39,028 nucleotides of DNA from an uncultured Bacteroidales bacterium (GCA_944325495.1 CALVAD010000015.1:1-39028); one strand, 5' to 3'; counted from the stretch's first letter, positions 1 through 8,538 are shown. Made by a program: numbers and translations. Notes: generated by a model not told the origin, from the sequence alone.

Positions 1-525
1 ACCGGAGCCCACGCCCTCGTGCTCTCGGCCGGATTCGTGAGCAGGGCGCCGATGGAAGTCATGCGCGGAGCCATGCCCCTCAAGACGCTCAGGCACTATA
101 TGGACATGAAGAAGTTCTGGTGGCTCAAGGCCGGAATCGCCCTCGCAGGACGGCTCATGATACCCACGGTGCCGTACACCGAAGGCTACTTCCTCGAAGA
201 GGCGAAGAAGTTCCGCGCCGCGCTCAGCATGCCGCTGATCTATGTCGGAGGCCTCGTGTCGCGCCATAAGATGGAGGAGGTGCTCGACGCCGGCTTCACC
301 GGACTCCAGGTCGCCCGCGCCCTCGTCAGGGACACCGACTTCGTGAACAAGCTGCGCAGCGGGGAGATGGAATGCAGCGCCTGCGGCCACTCCAACTACT
401 GCATAGGCAGGATGTACACCCTTGAGATGAAATGTCACAGCTGCGTGCACAACCTGCCGCCGAGTCTCGAAAAGGAAGTCGAAAAAGCCGAGGAGAAATG
501 GAAGAACAACGACGCAAGAGCATAA
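1..525 (+). CDS. NADH:flavin oxidoreductase (old yellow enzyme family), C-terminal part
   Basis: The frame is open to the left edge, so the true start lies outside the window; about 174 residues are visible. This is the C-terminal end of an FMN-binding TIM-barrel oxidoreductase. The segment MPLIYVGGLVS followed by GLQVARALVRDTDFVNKL matches the last strands of the barrel, where the family binds the FMN phosphate (G-G and A-R-x-L). After it comes a short Cys-rich tail (CSACGHSNYCIG, then CHSC) like the one in NADH:flavin oxidoreductases and 2,4-dienoyl-CoA reductase relatives, which in those proteins can hold an Fe-S cluster. Substrate unknown. The next gene, an SDR, starts inside its last codons, so the two are probably co-transcribed and translationally coupled. 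Family call firm, function open. Confidence 0.75.
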   Translation, partial: TGAHALVLSAGFVSRAPMEVMRGAMPLKTLRHYMDMKKFWWLKAGIALAGRLMIPTVPYTEGYFLEEAKKFRAALSMPLIYVGGLVSRHKMEEVLDAGFTGLQVARALVRDTDFVNKLRSGEMECSACGHSNYCIGRMYTLEMKCHSCVHNLPPSLEKEVEKAEEKWKNNDARA

Positions 526-1328
526 TAATCACCGGAGCGAGCGGCGGGATGGGCGGCGCGGCGACCGAGGAGATGGCACGGCGCGGCTACAGGGTCATCA
601 TGGCCTGCCGCAACATGGAGAAGGCGGCCGCGGTGCGCGACAGGATACTCAGAAATGTCCCGGACGCCCGACTCGACATCGAGGAGCTGCATCTTGACTC
701 CTTCGCCTCCGTCAGGGCTTTCGCGGCGAGGATGCAGGGCGAAGCCCCGCTCGACGGACTGTTCAACAACGCCGGAGTGCTGCCGCGCCGCTATTCCCTG
801 ACGGCCGAAGGCTATGAACAGACGCTCGGCGTCAACTACCTGGGGCCGTGGATGCTAAGCAGGCTGATGCTTCCGCTGCTCTCGGAGGACGCGGGAATAG
901 TCAACATGGTCTCCATCTCAGCCAAAGCCGCGAGCGTCGGCCGGGACTTCTTCGACAAGGGCGAAAAGGATTTCCACCAGCTGAGGACCTACGCCGACAC
1001 CAAGCTCGCCCTGATATATTTCTCGATAGCCCTCGCCTGGAAAAGCGGGAGGCGGGTGAACATGGCCGACCCCGGAATAGTGGATACCGAGATGATACGC
1101 CTCGGCCGCTGGTTCGACCCTCTGACCGACATCTTCTTCCGTCCATTCTGCAACAGCCCGGCACGCGGCGCCAGACCGGCGGTCAACGCCCTCTGCTCCG
1201 CCTGCGACATGCAGCTTTTCTCCGGAAACGGCCACCGGGACATTCCCAGGAAACTGCTCGACCGCCGCGACGACATCGAATGGCTCTGGGCCGAGACCGC
1301 GGCAAGGCTGGGCTTCCCCGCAGAATGA
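498..1328 (+). CDS. Short-chain dehydrogenase/reductase (SDR)
   Basis: A 276-residue classical-type SDR expected to use NAD(P)H. Visible motifs: the Rossmann glycine motif TGASGGMGGA near residue 12, FNNAG in the middle, the catalytic Ser region SISAKA, and the catalytic YADTK (YxxxK). The start at 498 puts the Rossmann motif close to the N-terminus, as usual. A longer reading from 432 would add 22 residues overlapping the upstream gene and is less likely. The gene overlaps the flavin oxidoreductase by 28 bp, which suggests one operon acting on related carbonyl substrates. The tail after YxxxK (RRVNMADPGIVDTEM) is typical of reductases of unknown substrate related to retinol dehydrogenase-like SDRs. 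Substrate not assignable. Confidence 0.85.
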   Translation: MEEQRRKSIIITGASGGMGGAATEEMARRGYRVIMACRNMEKAAAVRDRILRNVPDARLDIEELHLDSFASVRAFAARMQGEAPLDGLFNNAGVLPRRYSLTAEGYEQTLGVNYLGPWMLSRLMLPLLSEDAGIVNMVSISAKAASVGRDFFDKGEKDFHQLRTYADTKLALIYFSIALAWKSGRRVNMADPGIVDTEMIRLGRWFDPLTDIFFRPFCNSPARGARPAVNALCSACDMQLFSGNGHRDIPRKLLDRRDDIEWLWAETAARLGFPAE

Positions 1329-1377
1329 ACGCCTGCGTTCCGTGCACATGTCCGGCTTCCGCAAGGACGCCCGTAAA

Positions 1378-1407
1378 GTTCAATCTCGGAAAATTTTTCT
1401 AAATTTG
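1378..1407 (+). promoter_or_regulatory. Bacteroidetes-type promoter for yicC
   Basis: A perfect -7 element TAAATTTG lies at 1400-1407, with a weak -33 (GTTC, 1378-1381) 18 nt upstream. It sits in the AT-rich gap between the SDR and yicC and leaves a leader of roughly 40 nt. Confidence 0.5.
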
Positions 1408-1450
1408 CGGATTGGCATCACAGTGCCATTCAACCGAAAACCAGAGACTT

Positions 1451-2335
1451 ATGATAAAATCGATGACAGGCTACGGCAAAGCCGAAGCACAACTCCGGCA
1501 CGGAACTCTCACGATCGAGATACGGACGCTCAACGGCAAGAACGCCGACATCAACCTGAGGACCTCCCTCCTTCCCAAAGACAAGGAGCTCGACATCCGC
1601 TCGAAGATCGCATCCGCCCTCACGAGAGGCACCATCGACGTGTTCATCACCTGGACGCCCGGGGATGAGGAAAGCGGAAGACAGCTCAACATGGACATAG
1701 CCCGGAACTACATCGAACAGGCCAGGATACTCGCAAAGGAAATGGGCGTGCAGTACAGTCCGGCGAATCTGGCGCTGCTGCTGAACACGATACTCAGGAT
1801 GCCCGACATCGTGGACACCCGCAAGGGCGACATCATCGAGGAAGACGAATGGCCCGAGGTGAACAGGGCCATGGACCGCTGCCTCGAACAGGTCAACGAA
1901 TACCGCAGCAACGAAGGAAAGGCGCTTCATGCCGATGTATGCAGCCGCGTGGCCAACATACTCGCGCTGTACGACAAAGTGGAGAGCCACGAAGCCGAAA
2001 GGCTCGAGAACATACGCAGCCGTATCATCAAGGCCGCGGAAGAACTGAACATCAAGATGGACAAGGAGAGGTTCGAGCAGGAGATGATCTTCCACCTCGA
2101 AAAGCTCGACATCAACGAGGAGAAGGTCCGCCTGCGCCAGCACTGCAGGTACTTCCTGGACACCATCGACGGCGAGGCATGGCCCGGCAAGAAACTCGGA
2201 TTCATAATTCAGGAGATGGGCCGGGAGATCAACACCACCGGCTCCAAGGCCAACCATGCGGAAATACAGAAGCTCGTCGTTCAGATGAAGGACGAGCTCG
2301 AAAAAATCCGCGAACAGTCGATGAATATCCTTTAG
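1451..2335 (+). CDS. yicC: YicC/YloC family endoribonuclease
   Basis: A 294-residue protein of the usual YicC length. It starts with the hallmark MIKSMTGYGKAE and contains the N-terminal YicC_N-like domain (about residues 1-155) and the C-terminal DUF1732 domain, including EEKVRLRQHCRYF and the signature GKKLGFIIQEMGREINTTGSKA. E. coli YicC is described as an endoribonuclease acting on small RNAs such as RyhB; the role in Bacteroidetes is not established. Start chosen at 1451 because the conserved MxSMTGYG begins there and a good -7 promoter box lies just upstream; a longer reading from 1412 would add a non-conserved extension. It is convergent with the bactofilin gene, with 9 bp between them. 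Confidence 0.9.
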   Translation: MIKSMTGYGKAEAQLRHGTLTIEIRTLNGKNADINLRTSLLPKDKELDIRSKIASALTRGTIDVFITWTPGDEESGRQLNMDIARNYIEQARILAKEMGVQYSPANLALLLNTILRMPDIVDTRKGDIIEEDEWPEVNRAMDRCLEQVNEYRSNEGKALHADVCSRVANILALYDKVESHEAERLENIRSRIIKAAEELNIKMDKERFEQEMIFHLEKLDINEEKVRLRQHCRYFLDTIDGEAWPGKKLGFIIQEMGREINTTGSKANHAEIQKLVVQMKDELEKIREQSMNIL

Positions 2336-2344
2336 TCCCCGGAA

Positions 2345-2809
2345 CTACGCCTGCGATTTCGGCGCGGCCGCTGACGGAGCGGCGGCTGCGGCGGGTCTTG
2401 CGGCCTCGGTGAGCTGGGCGACCTTCTTGTCGTACTCCTGCTCGCTGATCATGCGGCAGGAGCCGTTGATCTGGGCGCCTATCTCCACCTGAAGCTTGCG
2501 CACATGGAGGTTTCCGTTGATGACCGAAGTGCTCTTTATGCTGACGGTATCCTTTACATATATCTCCCCCTCCATCTTCCCCCACAGATCGAGATTGCTG
2601 CACATCAGGGCTCCGGAAAGACTGGCCGTCTCCCCGACCACGACTCTCCCGCCCGAATAGACCTTTCCGTCGATATTCCCGTCTATCCTGATGTCCGTCG
2701 GCGATGACAGATCCCCCTTGATGGAAGCTCCGCCGGCGATTCTGGTAATGTCGTTCGCGTTCACGACAGGTTCGGATGTCTTCTGCATAAGCTTGCTGTG
2801 TTTTATCAT
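2345..2809 (-). CDS. Bactofilin (polymer-forming cytoskeletal protein)
   Basis: A 154-residue protein with the bactofilin (DUF583) right-handed beta-helix core at about residues 20-125, seen as short repeating beta turns (GGASIKGDL, DIRIDGNIDGKV, GEIYVKDTVSI, STSVINGNL), flanked by an unstructured N-terminus and an Ala/Pro-rich C-terminal tail. Bactofilins polymerise without nucleotide and act as membrane-associated scaffolds for cell shape or envelope synthesis. It lies directly downstream of secA: its ATG and the secA stop codon share one base (TAATG), so translation is probably coupled. Length and tail composition are normal for the family. Confidence 0.9.
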   Translation of the reverse strand: MIKHSKLMQKTSEPVVNANDITRIAGGASIKGDLSSPTDIRIDGNIDGKVYSGGRVVVGETASLSGALMCSNLDLWGKMEGEIYVKDTVSIKSTSVINGNLHVRKLQVEIGAQINGSCRMISEQEYDKKVAQLTEAARPAAAAAPSAAAPKSQA

Positions 2810-5800
2810 TATACTAATCCTTTTCCGTGGCAGTTCTTGTACTTCTTGCCGCTTCCGCAGGGGCAGGGATCATTGCGGCCGACATGCCTGTCGGCCTTGA
2901 CAGGGCCTTTGGGCCTCTGCTCGCCGTTGGTGCTCAGATCCGTGCGGCCGGTGCGCATGCGGCTCATGTCAGGTCCCTGCCTTACAGGCCTCCGGGGAGC
3001 TTCGTTCCTGTCCCTGAGCGGGAAGAAGGCCTTGAAGAGGAATGAGAGCACGTCCTTGTTCAGGGTCTCGAGCATCTGGGCGAACAGGTTGTAGCTCTCG
3101 AGCTTGTAGACCACGATAGGGTCCTTCTGCTCGTATGAGGCGTTCTGGACGCTCTGCTTGAGGTCGTCCATGTCGCGCAGGTGCTGCTTCCAGTGCTCGT
3201 CGATCTGGTAGAGTATGATGTTCTTCGTCAGGGTCTTGGCGATTTCGCGGCCCTCGGAGTTGTAGGCCTTCTCGAGGTCGACGGAGAGATTCATCTGCTT
3301 GCGGCCGTCGGAGACCGGAATCAGTATGTTGCGGTACATGGTGCCCTGCTTCTCGAACACGTCCTTGATTATGGGGTTCAGCTTCTCCACGAGGGCGTCC
3401 ATGCGTCTCCTGTAGGTGGACTGCATGGTCTCGCATATCCTGTCCTCAAGCTCCTCCCTCTTCGCGCGCTTGAAGAACTCCTCGTCGAATTCGGCGTCTA
3501 TGGAGAGCTCCGCTATCATGGTCATGCGGAAATCCTCGAACGGCAGGCTGCGGTACTTGTCCACGAACAGGGAGGTGGTGTCGAGCATCATGTTCTGGAG
3601 GTCGATCTCGATCTTGTCGCCGTTGATGGCGTTGCGGCGGCGGGAATATATCGCCTCCCTCTGGTAGTTCATCACGTCGTCGTATTCGAGCAGGCGCTTG
3701 CGTATGCCGAAGTTGTTCTCCTCCACCCTGCGCTGCGCATTCTCGACGGCCTTGGAAAGCATGTTGGACTGAAGGGCCTCGTCGTCCGGCATGTTGAGGT
3801 TGTCCACCATCTTCGCGATGCGCTCCGCGCCGAACAGACGCAGCAGCTTGTCCTCGAAGGAGACATAGAAGGTGGACGAACCGGGATCGCCCTGACGTCC
3901 GGCACGACCTCGCAGCTGGCGGTCCACGCGGCGCGAATCATGGCGCTCGGTGCCTATGATGGCGAGTCCTCCAGCAGCCTTCACCTCCGGCGAGAGCTTG
4001 ATGTCGGTGCCTCGTCCGGCCATGTTGGTGGCTATGGTCACGGTGGAGCTCTGTCCCGCCTGGGCGACTATCTCGGCCTCCCTGGCGTGCTCCTTGGCAT
4101 TCAGCACGTTATGCTTGATGCCCCTCATGCGGAGCATGCGGCTGAGCAGCTCGGAGGTCTCCACGTCGGTGGTGCCCACGAGCACGGGGCGGCCCTGTCC
4201 GGTAAGTTCGACTATCCTTTCGATGACGGCGCTGTACTTGGCCTTCTTGGTCTTGTATATCAGATCGTCCTGGTCGTCCCTGATCACCGGACGGTTGGTG
4301 GGGATGACCATCACGTCGAGCTTGTAGATGCTCCAGAACTCGCCCGCCTCGGTCTCCGCGGTACCGGTCATTCCGGCAAGCTTGTGGTACATGCGGAAGT
4401 AGTTCTGCAGCGTGATGGTGGCGAAGGTCTGTGTGGCCCCCTCGACCTTCACGTTCTCTTTGGCTTCCACGGCCTGATGCAGGCCGTCGCTCCAGCGGCG
4501 GCCCTCCATTATACGGCCCGTGGACTCGTCGACTATCTTGACCTTGCCGTCCATTATCACATAGTCCACATCCTTCTCGAACATGGTGTATGCCTTGAGC
4601 AGCTGGCTGACCGTGTGCACCCTTTCGCTCTTGGTGGAGAATTCGGTCATGAGCTCGTCCTTCTTCTGCTGCTTCTCGGCGGGCGAGAGCTCGGAATGCT
4701 CGATCTCCGCGGTCTGCGCCCCCACGTCGGGAAGCACGAAGAAGTTCTCGTTGCCCACGGCCCTGGCGAGCACGTCGTGGCCCTTGTCGGTCATGTCGAC
4801 GGAATGGAGCTGCTCGTTGATCACGAAATAGAGAGGGTCCGTCACGACCGGCATCTCCCTCTCGTTGTCCTGCATGTAGAAGTTCTCGGCCTTCTGCATC
4901 AGCACCTTCATTCCCGGCTCGGAGAGGAACTTGATGAGCGGAGAATACTTCGGAAGTCCCTTGTGCGCGCGATAGAGCAGCATTGCGCCCTCGTTCTCGT
5001 CGCCCTCGGCTATCTTCTTCCTGGCATCGTTGAGAGTCTGGTTTACGAGCGCCCTCTGGGCCTGGTAGAGCTTCTCCACATAGGGCCGGAACTCCATGTA
5101 CTGGGCCTCGTCGGCGTCGTTACGCTGCACGGGGCCGGAGATTATCAGAGGCGTCCTCGCGTCGTCGATCAGCACGGAGTCGACCTCGTCGACTATCGCG
5201 TAGTGATGCTTCCTCTGCACGAGGTCGTCCTGGTTGACGGCCATGTTGTCCCTGAGGTAGTCGAAGCCGAACTCATTGTTGGTTCCGAAGGTTATGTCGC
5301 ACTCATAGGCCTTGCGGCGGGCGTCGGAGTTGGGCTCGTGCTTGTCGATGCAGTCCACGGACAGACCGTGGAACATATAGAGCGGCCCCATCCATTCGGA
5401 GTCACGCTTTGAAAGGTAGTCGTTGACCGTGACCATGTGCACTCCCTTGCCGGCGAGCGCGTTCAGGAACACCGGCAGCGTCGCCACGAGGGTCTTTCCC
5501 TCTCCCGTGGCCATCTCGGCGATTTTTCCCTGGTGCAGGGCGATTCCGCCGACAAGCTGCACGTCGTAGTGAACCATGTCCCAGCGTATTTCGTTGCCTC
5601 CGGCCATCCAGTGGTTGTAGTAGACCGCCTTGTCGCCCTCGATCTTCACGAAATCGTGATTCACCGACAGCGCGCGGTCGAAGTCGTTGGCCTCGACGAC
5701 CGTGGTCTCGTTCTCCTTGAAACGGCGGGCCGTGGACTTGACTATCGCGAAGGCCTCCGGAAGTATCTCATTGAGGCACTTCTCTATGGCCTCGTCCTCA

Positions 5801-6084
5801 TCCTTGACGAGCTTGTCGGACTCCCCTGCCAGCTTCACCTTCTCGGACACCGGAATGTCCTTGTCAAGTTCGGCGCGGATTTCCGCGATACGGCTCTCGA
5901 ACGGAGCCTCCACCTCCGCGAGACGCCGCCTCAACGCCGCGGAACGGGCCCTGAGCCCGTCGGCCGAAAGAGCGTCGATCTCGGGATATACGGCAAGGAT
6001 TCTGTCCAGAATGGGCTTCACGGCCTTGTAGTCGCGCTCGGCCTTCGAGCCGAAGATCTTGCCTATGACTGATGCTAATGACAT
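2809..6084 (-). CDS. secA: Preprotein translocase ATPase SecA
   Basis: A 1,091-residue SecA, the motor that drives preproteins through SecYEG. Walker A (MATGEGKT) is near residue 195 and the DEVD box (DEVDSVLIDDARTPLI) near residue 301. Further on come the helicase-like motif TNMAGRGTDIKL and RQLRGRAGRQGDPG of the second nucleotide-binding fold. The C-terminal zinc finger CPCGSGKKYKNCHG lies near residue 1075 and in the family contacts SecB or phospholipid. It is longer than E. coli SecA, as is usual in Bacteroidetes, with an insertion between the DEVD box and the preprotein cross-linking region. A well-spaced promoter lies upstream, and bactofilin is the next gene of the operon. Confidence 0.97.
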   Translation of the reverse strand: MSLASVIGKIFGSKAERDYKAVKPILDRILAVYPEIDALSADGLRARSAALRRRLAEVEAPFESRIAEIRAELDKDIPVSEKVKLAGESDKLVKDEDEAIEKCLNEILPEAFAIVKSTARRFKENETTVVEANDFDRALSVNHDFVKIEGDKAVYYNHWMAGGNEIRWDMVHYDVQLVGGIALHQGKIAEMATGEGKTLVATLPVFLNALAGKGVHMVTVNDYLSKRDSEWMGPLYMFHGLSVDCIDKHEPNSDARRKAYECDITFGTNNEFGFDYLRDNMAVNQDDLVQRKHHYAIVDEVDSVLIDDARTPLIISGPVQRNDADEAQYMEFRPYVEKLYQAQRALVNQTLNDARKKIAEGDENEGAMLLYRAHKGLPKYSPLIKFLSEPGMKVLMQKAENFYMQDNEREMPVVTDPLYFVINEQLHSVDMTDKGHDVLARAVGNENFFVLPDVGAQTAEIEHSELSPAEKQQKKDELMTEFSTKSERVHTVSQLLKAYTMFEKDVDYVIMDGKVKIVDESTGRIMEGRRWSDGLHQAVEAKENVKVEGATQTFATITLQNYFRMYHKLAGMTGTAETEAGEFWSIYKLDVMVIPTNRPVIRDDQDDLIYKTKKAKYSAVIERIVELTGQGRPVLVGTTDVETSELLSRMLRMRGIKHNVLNAKEHAREAEIVAQAGQSSTVTIATNMAGRGTDIKLSPEVKAAGGLAIIGTERHDSRRVDRQLRGRAGRQGDPGSSTFYVSFEDKLLRLFGAERIAKMVDNLNMPDDEALQSNMLSKAVENAQRRVEENNFGIRKRLLEYDDVMNYQREAIYSRRRNAINGDKIEIDLQNMMLDTTSLFVDKYRSLPFEDFRMTMIAELSIDAEFDEEFFKRAKREELEDRICETMQSTYRRRMDALVEKLNPIIKDVFEKQGTMYRNILIPVSDGRKQMNLSVDLEKAYNSEGREIAKTLTKNIILYQIDEHWKQHLRDMDDLKQSVQNASYEQKDPIVVYKLESYNLFAQMLETLNKDVLSFLFKAFFPLRDRNEAPRRPVRQGPDMSRMRTGRTDLSTNGEQRPKGPVKADRHVGRNDPCPCGSGKKYKNCHGKGLV

Positions 6085-6112
6085 ATCGTTCTGAATTTTT
6101 ATGCAAATTTCA

Positions 6113-6143
6113 CAAATATAACGATATTTGGCTTTCCGTCAAA
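6113..6143 (-). promoter_or_regulatory. Promoter of secA
   Basis: Read on the minus strand: -33 TTTG (6140-6143), a 19-nt spacer, then a perfect -7 TATATTTG (6113-6120). This is the best-formed Bacteroidetes sigma promoter in the window and leaves a leader of about 25 nt before the secA ATG. Confidence 0.75.
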
Positions 6144-6201
6144 ATGTCCGGCCGCGCCGGAACGAAACTGCCGGGCGATTCTTGCGAATGGAAATTTTTA
6201 C

Positions 6202-6209
6202 TATATTTG
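6202..6209 (+). promoter_or_regulatory. -7 promoter element of tRNA-Gly
   Basis: TATATTTG matches the Bacteroidetes -7 consensus exactly and ends 11 nt before the tRNA 5' end. A clear -33 TTTG at the usual distance is not seen; TCTTG at about 6180-6184 is the nearest candidate. Confidence 0.55.
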
Positions 6210-6220
6210 CAACGACGAAA

Positions 6221-6294
6221 GCAGGATTAGCACATCGGTAGTGCATTGGCTTCCCAAGCCAAGGAGGAGGGTTCGACTCCCTTATCCTGCTCCA
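6221..6294 (+). tRNA. tRNA-Gly (anticodon CCC)
   Basis: A 74-nt cloverleaf. The acceptor GCAGGAT pairs with ATCCTGC, followed by discriminator T, typical of Gly tRNAs, and an encoded CCA. The anticodon stem TTGGC/GCCAA carries loop TTCCCAA, giving anticodon CCC, which reads GGG. The T arm has loop TTCGACT, and the D arm (GCAC/GTGC) carries GG in its loop. It has its own promoter and is followed at once by a hairpin terminator. Confidence 0.93.
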
Positions 6295-6300
6295 GACACG

Positions 6301-6331
6301 AAAAAGCCGGCGCTCTCAGCACCGGCTTTTC
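6301..6331. terminator. Bidirectional rho-independent terminator
   Basis: AGCCGG (6305-6310) and a two-base inner pair match CCGGCT (6322-6327) around a short loop. TTTT follows on the plus strand and AAAAA precedes the stem, so it can end both the tRNA transcript (+) and the radical SAM transcript (-), whose stop codon is 2 bp away. Confidence 0.75.
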
Positions 6332-6332
6332 T

Positions 6333-7241
6333 CTATTCCTTTATCCTGAGCTTCAGTCCGGAAAAGATGGTGTCCGGCCTCAGCTCCATGATGGCCGACT
6401 CCTCACCCGCCATGCAGAAGCCGCAGCTGTCGCAGATCCCGAGCGACTCGCCCATGCACTGCGGGCTGCGGGTGCCGTCGGTATAGATGAAGTTGGTCAT
6501 CCAGCAACGGCGCCTGAAACGGTTGTCCCGCATCTTCCTCAGGCCGCTGCGGGAGTTCATTATGGGATAGCCGCGCTTCTTGTAGCCGAGAATCAGATCT
6601 ATTATCTCCCGCTTCCTGTCAGGGTCGAGCGCCATGTGCTCCGTTCCCGGGAAAGGAGTGTGGAAGTTCAGCGAGATCATGCGGAAATACGGGCTCGCCG
6701 CGACATACTCTATAGTCTCCGCAACCGCATCCGCGTTGAGCACGTTGACGGCCATGTTGGCGCTCAGGTTGCGGCAGCCGCACCCGGCGATGTTCTTTTC
6801 CAGCCGGGCGAAGGTCCCTTTGCCGCGTATGCGCTCGTGAGACTCGCCCACGCCGTCCAATGACACCCAGATGCTGTCGGCGACGCTTCCGTCGAACGGC
6901 AGCTGGGCGTTGGTGGTGATGGTGCAGGAGTAGAAGCCCATCGAGCGCGCCATCCGGCACAGGTCGTTGACCGTCCGGCCGCCGTCTCTCCACAGGAAGG
7001 GCTCCCCGCCCTCGAAATCCACGAAGCGCGAACCCTGCGACAGGCAGAACTCCAATTCCTCCCGTATCTGCTCCGTGCTCTTGTCGACCGGAGCCTGATG
7101 ATTGTAGACGCTGCAGTGCCGGCAGCTGAGGTTGCATCTGTCGGAGATGAACACCACGCTCTGCAGCGGTTTCCTGCGGCCCAGAACCGCGGTCTCGAAC
7201 CACCACAGAGGCATATATGCGAGTTGTCCTAATTTATTCAT
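6333..7241 (-). CDS. Radical SAM protein with a Cys-rich C-terminus
   Basis: A 302-residue radical SAM enzyme. The [4Fe-4S]/SAM motif CNLSCRHC (Cys36, Cys40, Cys43) is followed by DFEGGEPFLW, the GGE motif that binds the SAM amino group, and a MoaA/PqqE-like core (TITTNAQL, WVSLDGVGESHERIRG). The C-terminus has six cysteines in about 40 residues (RRRCWMTN to CDSCGFC), resembling a SPASM or twitch auxiliary-cluster domain. The substrate cannot be read from sequence. It follows the UbiA-type prenyltransferase by 13 bp in the same operon, so a lipid or prenyl-quinone-related reaction is a reasonable guess. I see no short precursor-peptide gene next to it, which weighs against a RiPP-maturase role. 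Confidence 0.8.
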   Translation of the reverse strand: MNKLGQLAYMPLWWFETAVLGRRKPLQSVVFISDRCNLSCRHCSVYNHQAPVDKSTEQIREELEFCLSQGSRFVDFEGGEPFLWRDGGRTVNDLCRMARSMGFYSCTITTNAQLPFDGSVADSIWVSLDGVGESHERIRGKGTFARLEKNIAGCGCRNLSANMAVNVLNADAVAETIEYVAASPYFRMISLNFHTPFPGTEHMALDPDRKREIIDLILGYKKRGYPIMNSRSGLRKMRDNRFRRRCWMTNFIYTDGTRSPQCMGESLGICDSCGFCMAGEESAIMELRPDTIFSGLKLRIKE

Positions 7242-7254
7242 TGTCGGAGGTTTC

Positions 7255-8292
7255 TCAAATTACCAGCGAAAGCAGCTTCGCCACCGCTATGATTCCGCAG
7301 AAGGCGCCGGTGATGTTGCGCGCCGTGAGCCAGCGCATCATGAACCAGTCTATGCCCATGGCCTTGTATCGCTCCCATCCGCGCATGGCGCCGAGAATCA
7401 GCGGAGGCATGTCCGGAACTCCCGTGTTCCCGCGGGCGAAGTCGCGGAGCGAGGAGCAGAGCCACAGACTGCGGGGAAGCGCGAACAGCACCGCAAGGTA
7501 TGCAGGTTCGAGCTTCTGCAGCACCGCGCCGCATACTATGATAAGATACGGAAGCAGATTGAAGGCCCATGCCGCGGCGAGTCTGAGCCCGCTGTTCCCG
7601 AGCAGTCTTGCGAGAGTCATCTTGCCGGATTCGGCGTCTCCGGCGATCTCGATGAAACTGTGTGTATAAAGTATGTTGAGCACGAGCAGCCCCACCGCCG
7701 ACGAAACCCACACGACTTCCGGAGAAACACGGCCGGCGGCCGAATAGAAGCAGCCGAGCATCAGCAGCGGACCGAAGACAAAGCCTATGAGAGGCTCGCC
7801 GAGCCCTCTGTATGCGAACTTGAAGGGCGGGGCGGAATAGAACAGGCCGAGAAAGCCTGCGGCCGCCGCGAGCGCGACTATCCACCAGCAGCCGTCGGGA
7901 CCGGAGAAGCCGCCGGTCGAGAGCCGGCACAGAAAGACGCCCACCCCGCAGAGCGCCGCGAACCCGAGCATACAGCATATGGCCCTGAGAAGCGACGAAG
8001 GAGTCTCGCTGCCGTCGGTCAGATAGGGGTATTTGACCATCATGGCGCGGAACCCTTTTCTCACCACCTTGTCCCTGTCCCCAAGCATGTCAGCCCTGTA
8101 GTCGAAATAATCGTCCGCCAGATTCATGGCAAGATGCGCGGAGGAAACCCCGAGCATGGCCAGCAGCCCCAGCCATATATTGAACCCGGGGCTTCCGACA
8201 GCCAGCACCACGGCCAGCGCCGCCGGCATGAGACTCTGCATCAGCGACACCGACCTCGCGTTTTTCATCCATTTGCGGACCGTCCGTATCAT
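7255..8292 (-). CDS. UbiA-family prenyltransferase (MenA-like)
   Basis: A 345-residue polytopic membrane protein with about eight or nine hydrophobic helices. The first Asp-rich motif of UbiA prenyltransferases is seen as DDYFDYRAD (residues 60-68), which binds the Mg-diphosphate of the prenyl donor. The second is less canonical, in GDAESGKMTLARLLG near residue 210. Members attach a polyprenyl chain to an aromatic or other acceptor, for example 1,4-dihydroxy-2-naphthoate in menaquinone synthesis. Whether this is MenA itself cannot be decided here, because no other men gene is in the window. It is the first gene of a two-gene unit with the radical SAM protein, which makes a dedicated two-step lipid modification plausible. 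Confidence 0.8.
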   Translation of the reverse strand: MIRTVRKWMKNARSVSLMQSLMPAALAVVLAVGSPGFNIWLGLLAMLGVSSAHLAMNLADDYFDYRADMLGDRDKVVRKGFRAMMVKYPYLTDGSETPSSLLRAICCMLGFAALCGVGVFLCRLSTGGFSGPDGCWWIVALAAAAGFLGLFYSAPPFKFAYRGLGEPLIGFVFGPLLMLGCFYSAAGRVSPEVVWVSSAVGLLVLNILYTHSFIEIAGDAESGKMTLARLLGNSGLRLAAAWAFNLLPYLIIVCGAVLQKLEPAYLAVLFALPRSLWLCSSLRDFARGNTGVPDMPPLILGAMRGWERYKAMGIDWFMMRWLTARNITGAFCGIIAVAKLLSLVI

Positions 8293-8347
8293 TTATATAC
8301 CATATTGCCCCGTCGGGCGACAAAAATAAAAATATTTTTTCCAAATC

Positions 8348-8379
8348 TTTGCACAATTAAATAAAATTGCCTACCTTCG
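8348..8379 (+). promoter_or_regulatory. Candidate promoter in the ubiA-lipoprotein divergent gap
   Basis: -33 TTTG (8348-8351), a 20-nt spacer, then -7 TACCTTCG (8372-8379), one mismatch from TAnnTTTG. The spacing is ideal. It lies 160 nt upstream of the lipoprotein start and about 40 nt upstream of a strong hairpin. Confidence 0.45.
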
Positions 8380-8384
8380 GGACG

Positions 8385-8458
8385 AAGTTTTTCATAGTTT
8401 AAGTTTAGGTTAAGTAACGGACTCCTCGCCGTGAGGCGAAGAGTCCGTGAAATTTTTA
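8385..8458 (+). ncRNA. Candidate small RNA or attenuated leader
   Basis: The candidate promoter at 8348-8379 predicts a start near 8385. The transcript would run about 65-75 nt through an AT-rich single-stranded stretch into a strong hairpin (8417-8448) followed by GAAATTTTTA, which is terminator-like. No ORF is present. It could be a free small RNA or a leader that attenuates the downstream lipoprotein gene (start 8539). No family is recognised. Confidence 0.35.
8417..8448 (+). terminator. Strong hairpin with U-tract
   Basis: The 8-bp outer stem ACGGACTC/GAGTCCGT and the 4-bp inner stem CGCC/GGCG are separated by a 2-nt mismatch; the loop is GTGA. It is followed by GAAATTTTTA. It lies between divergent genes, so it ends no annotated gene. 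Confidence 0.6.
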
Positions 8459-8538
8459 TGTAAATTAAATCTTATCAGCGGATTTTTCCGTTTTGAATGC
8501 CGTTTGCACGGAAGTCTTGCTACCTTCGCGGAAAAACT

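Noticed and set aside
3181-5412. A 743-codon open frame on the plus strand opposite secA
   Set aside because: It is a shadow of secA caused by GC-rich codon use; the translation is His/Leu/Val-rich without any domain, and secA is certain.
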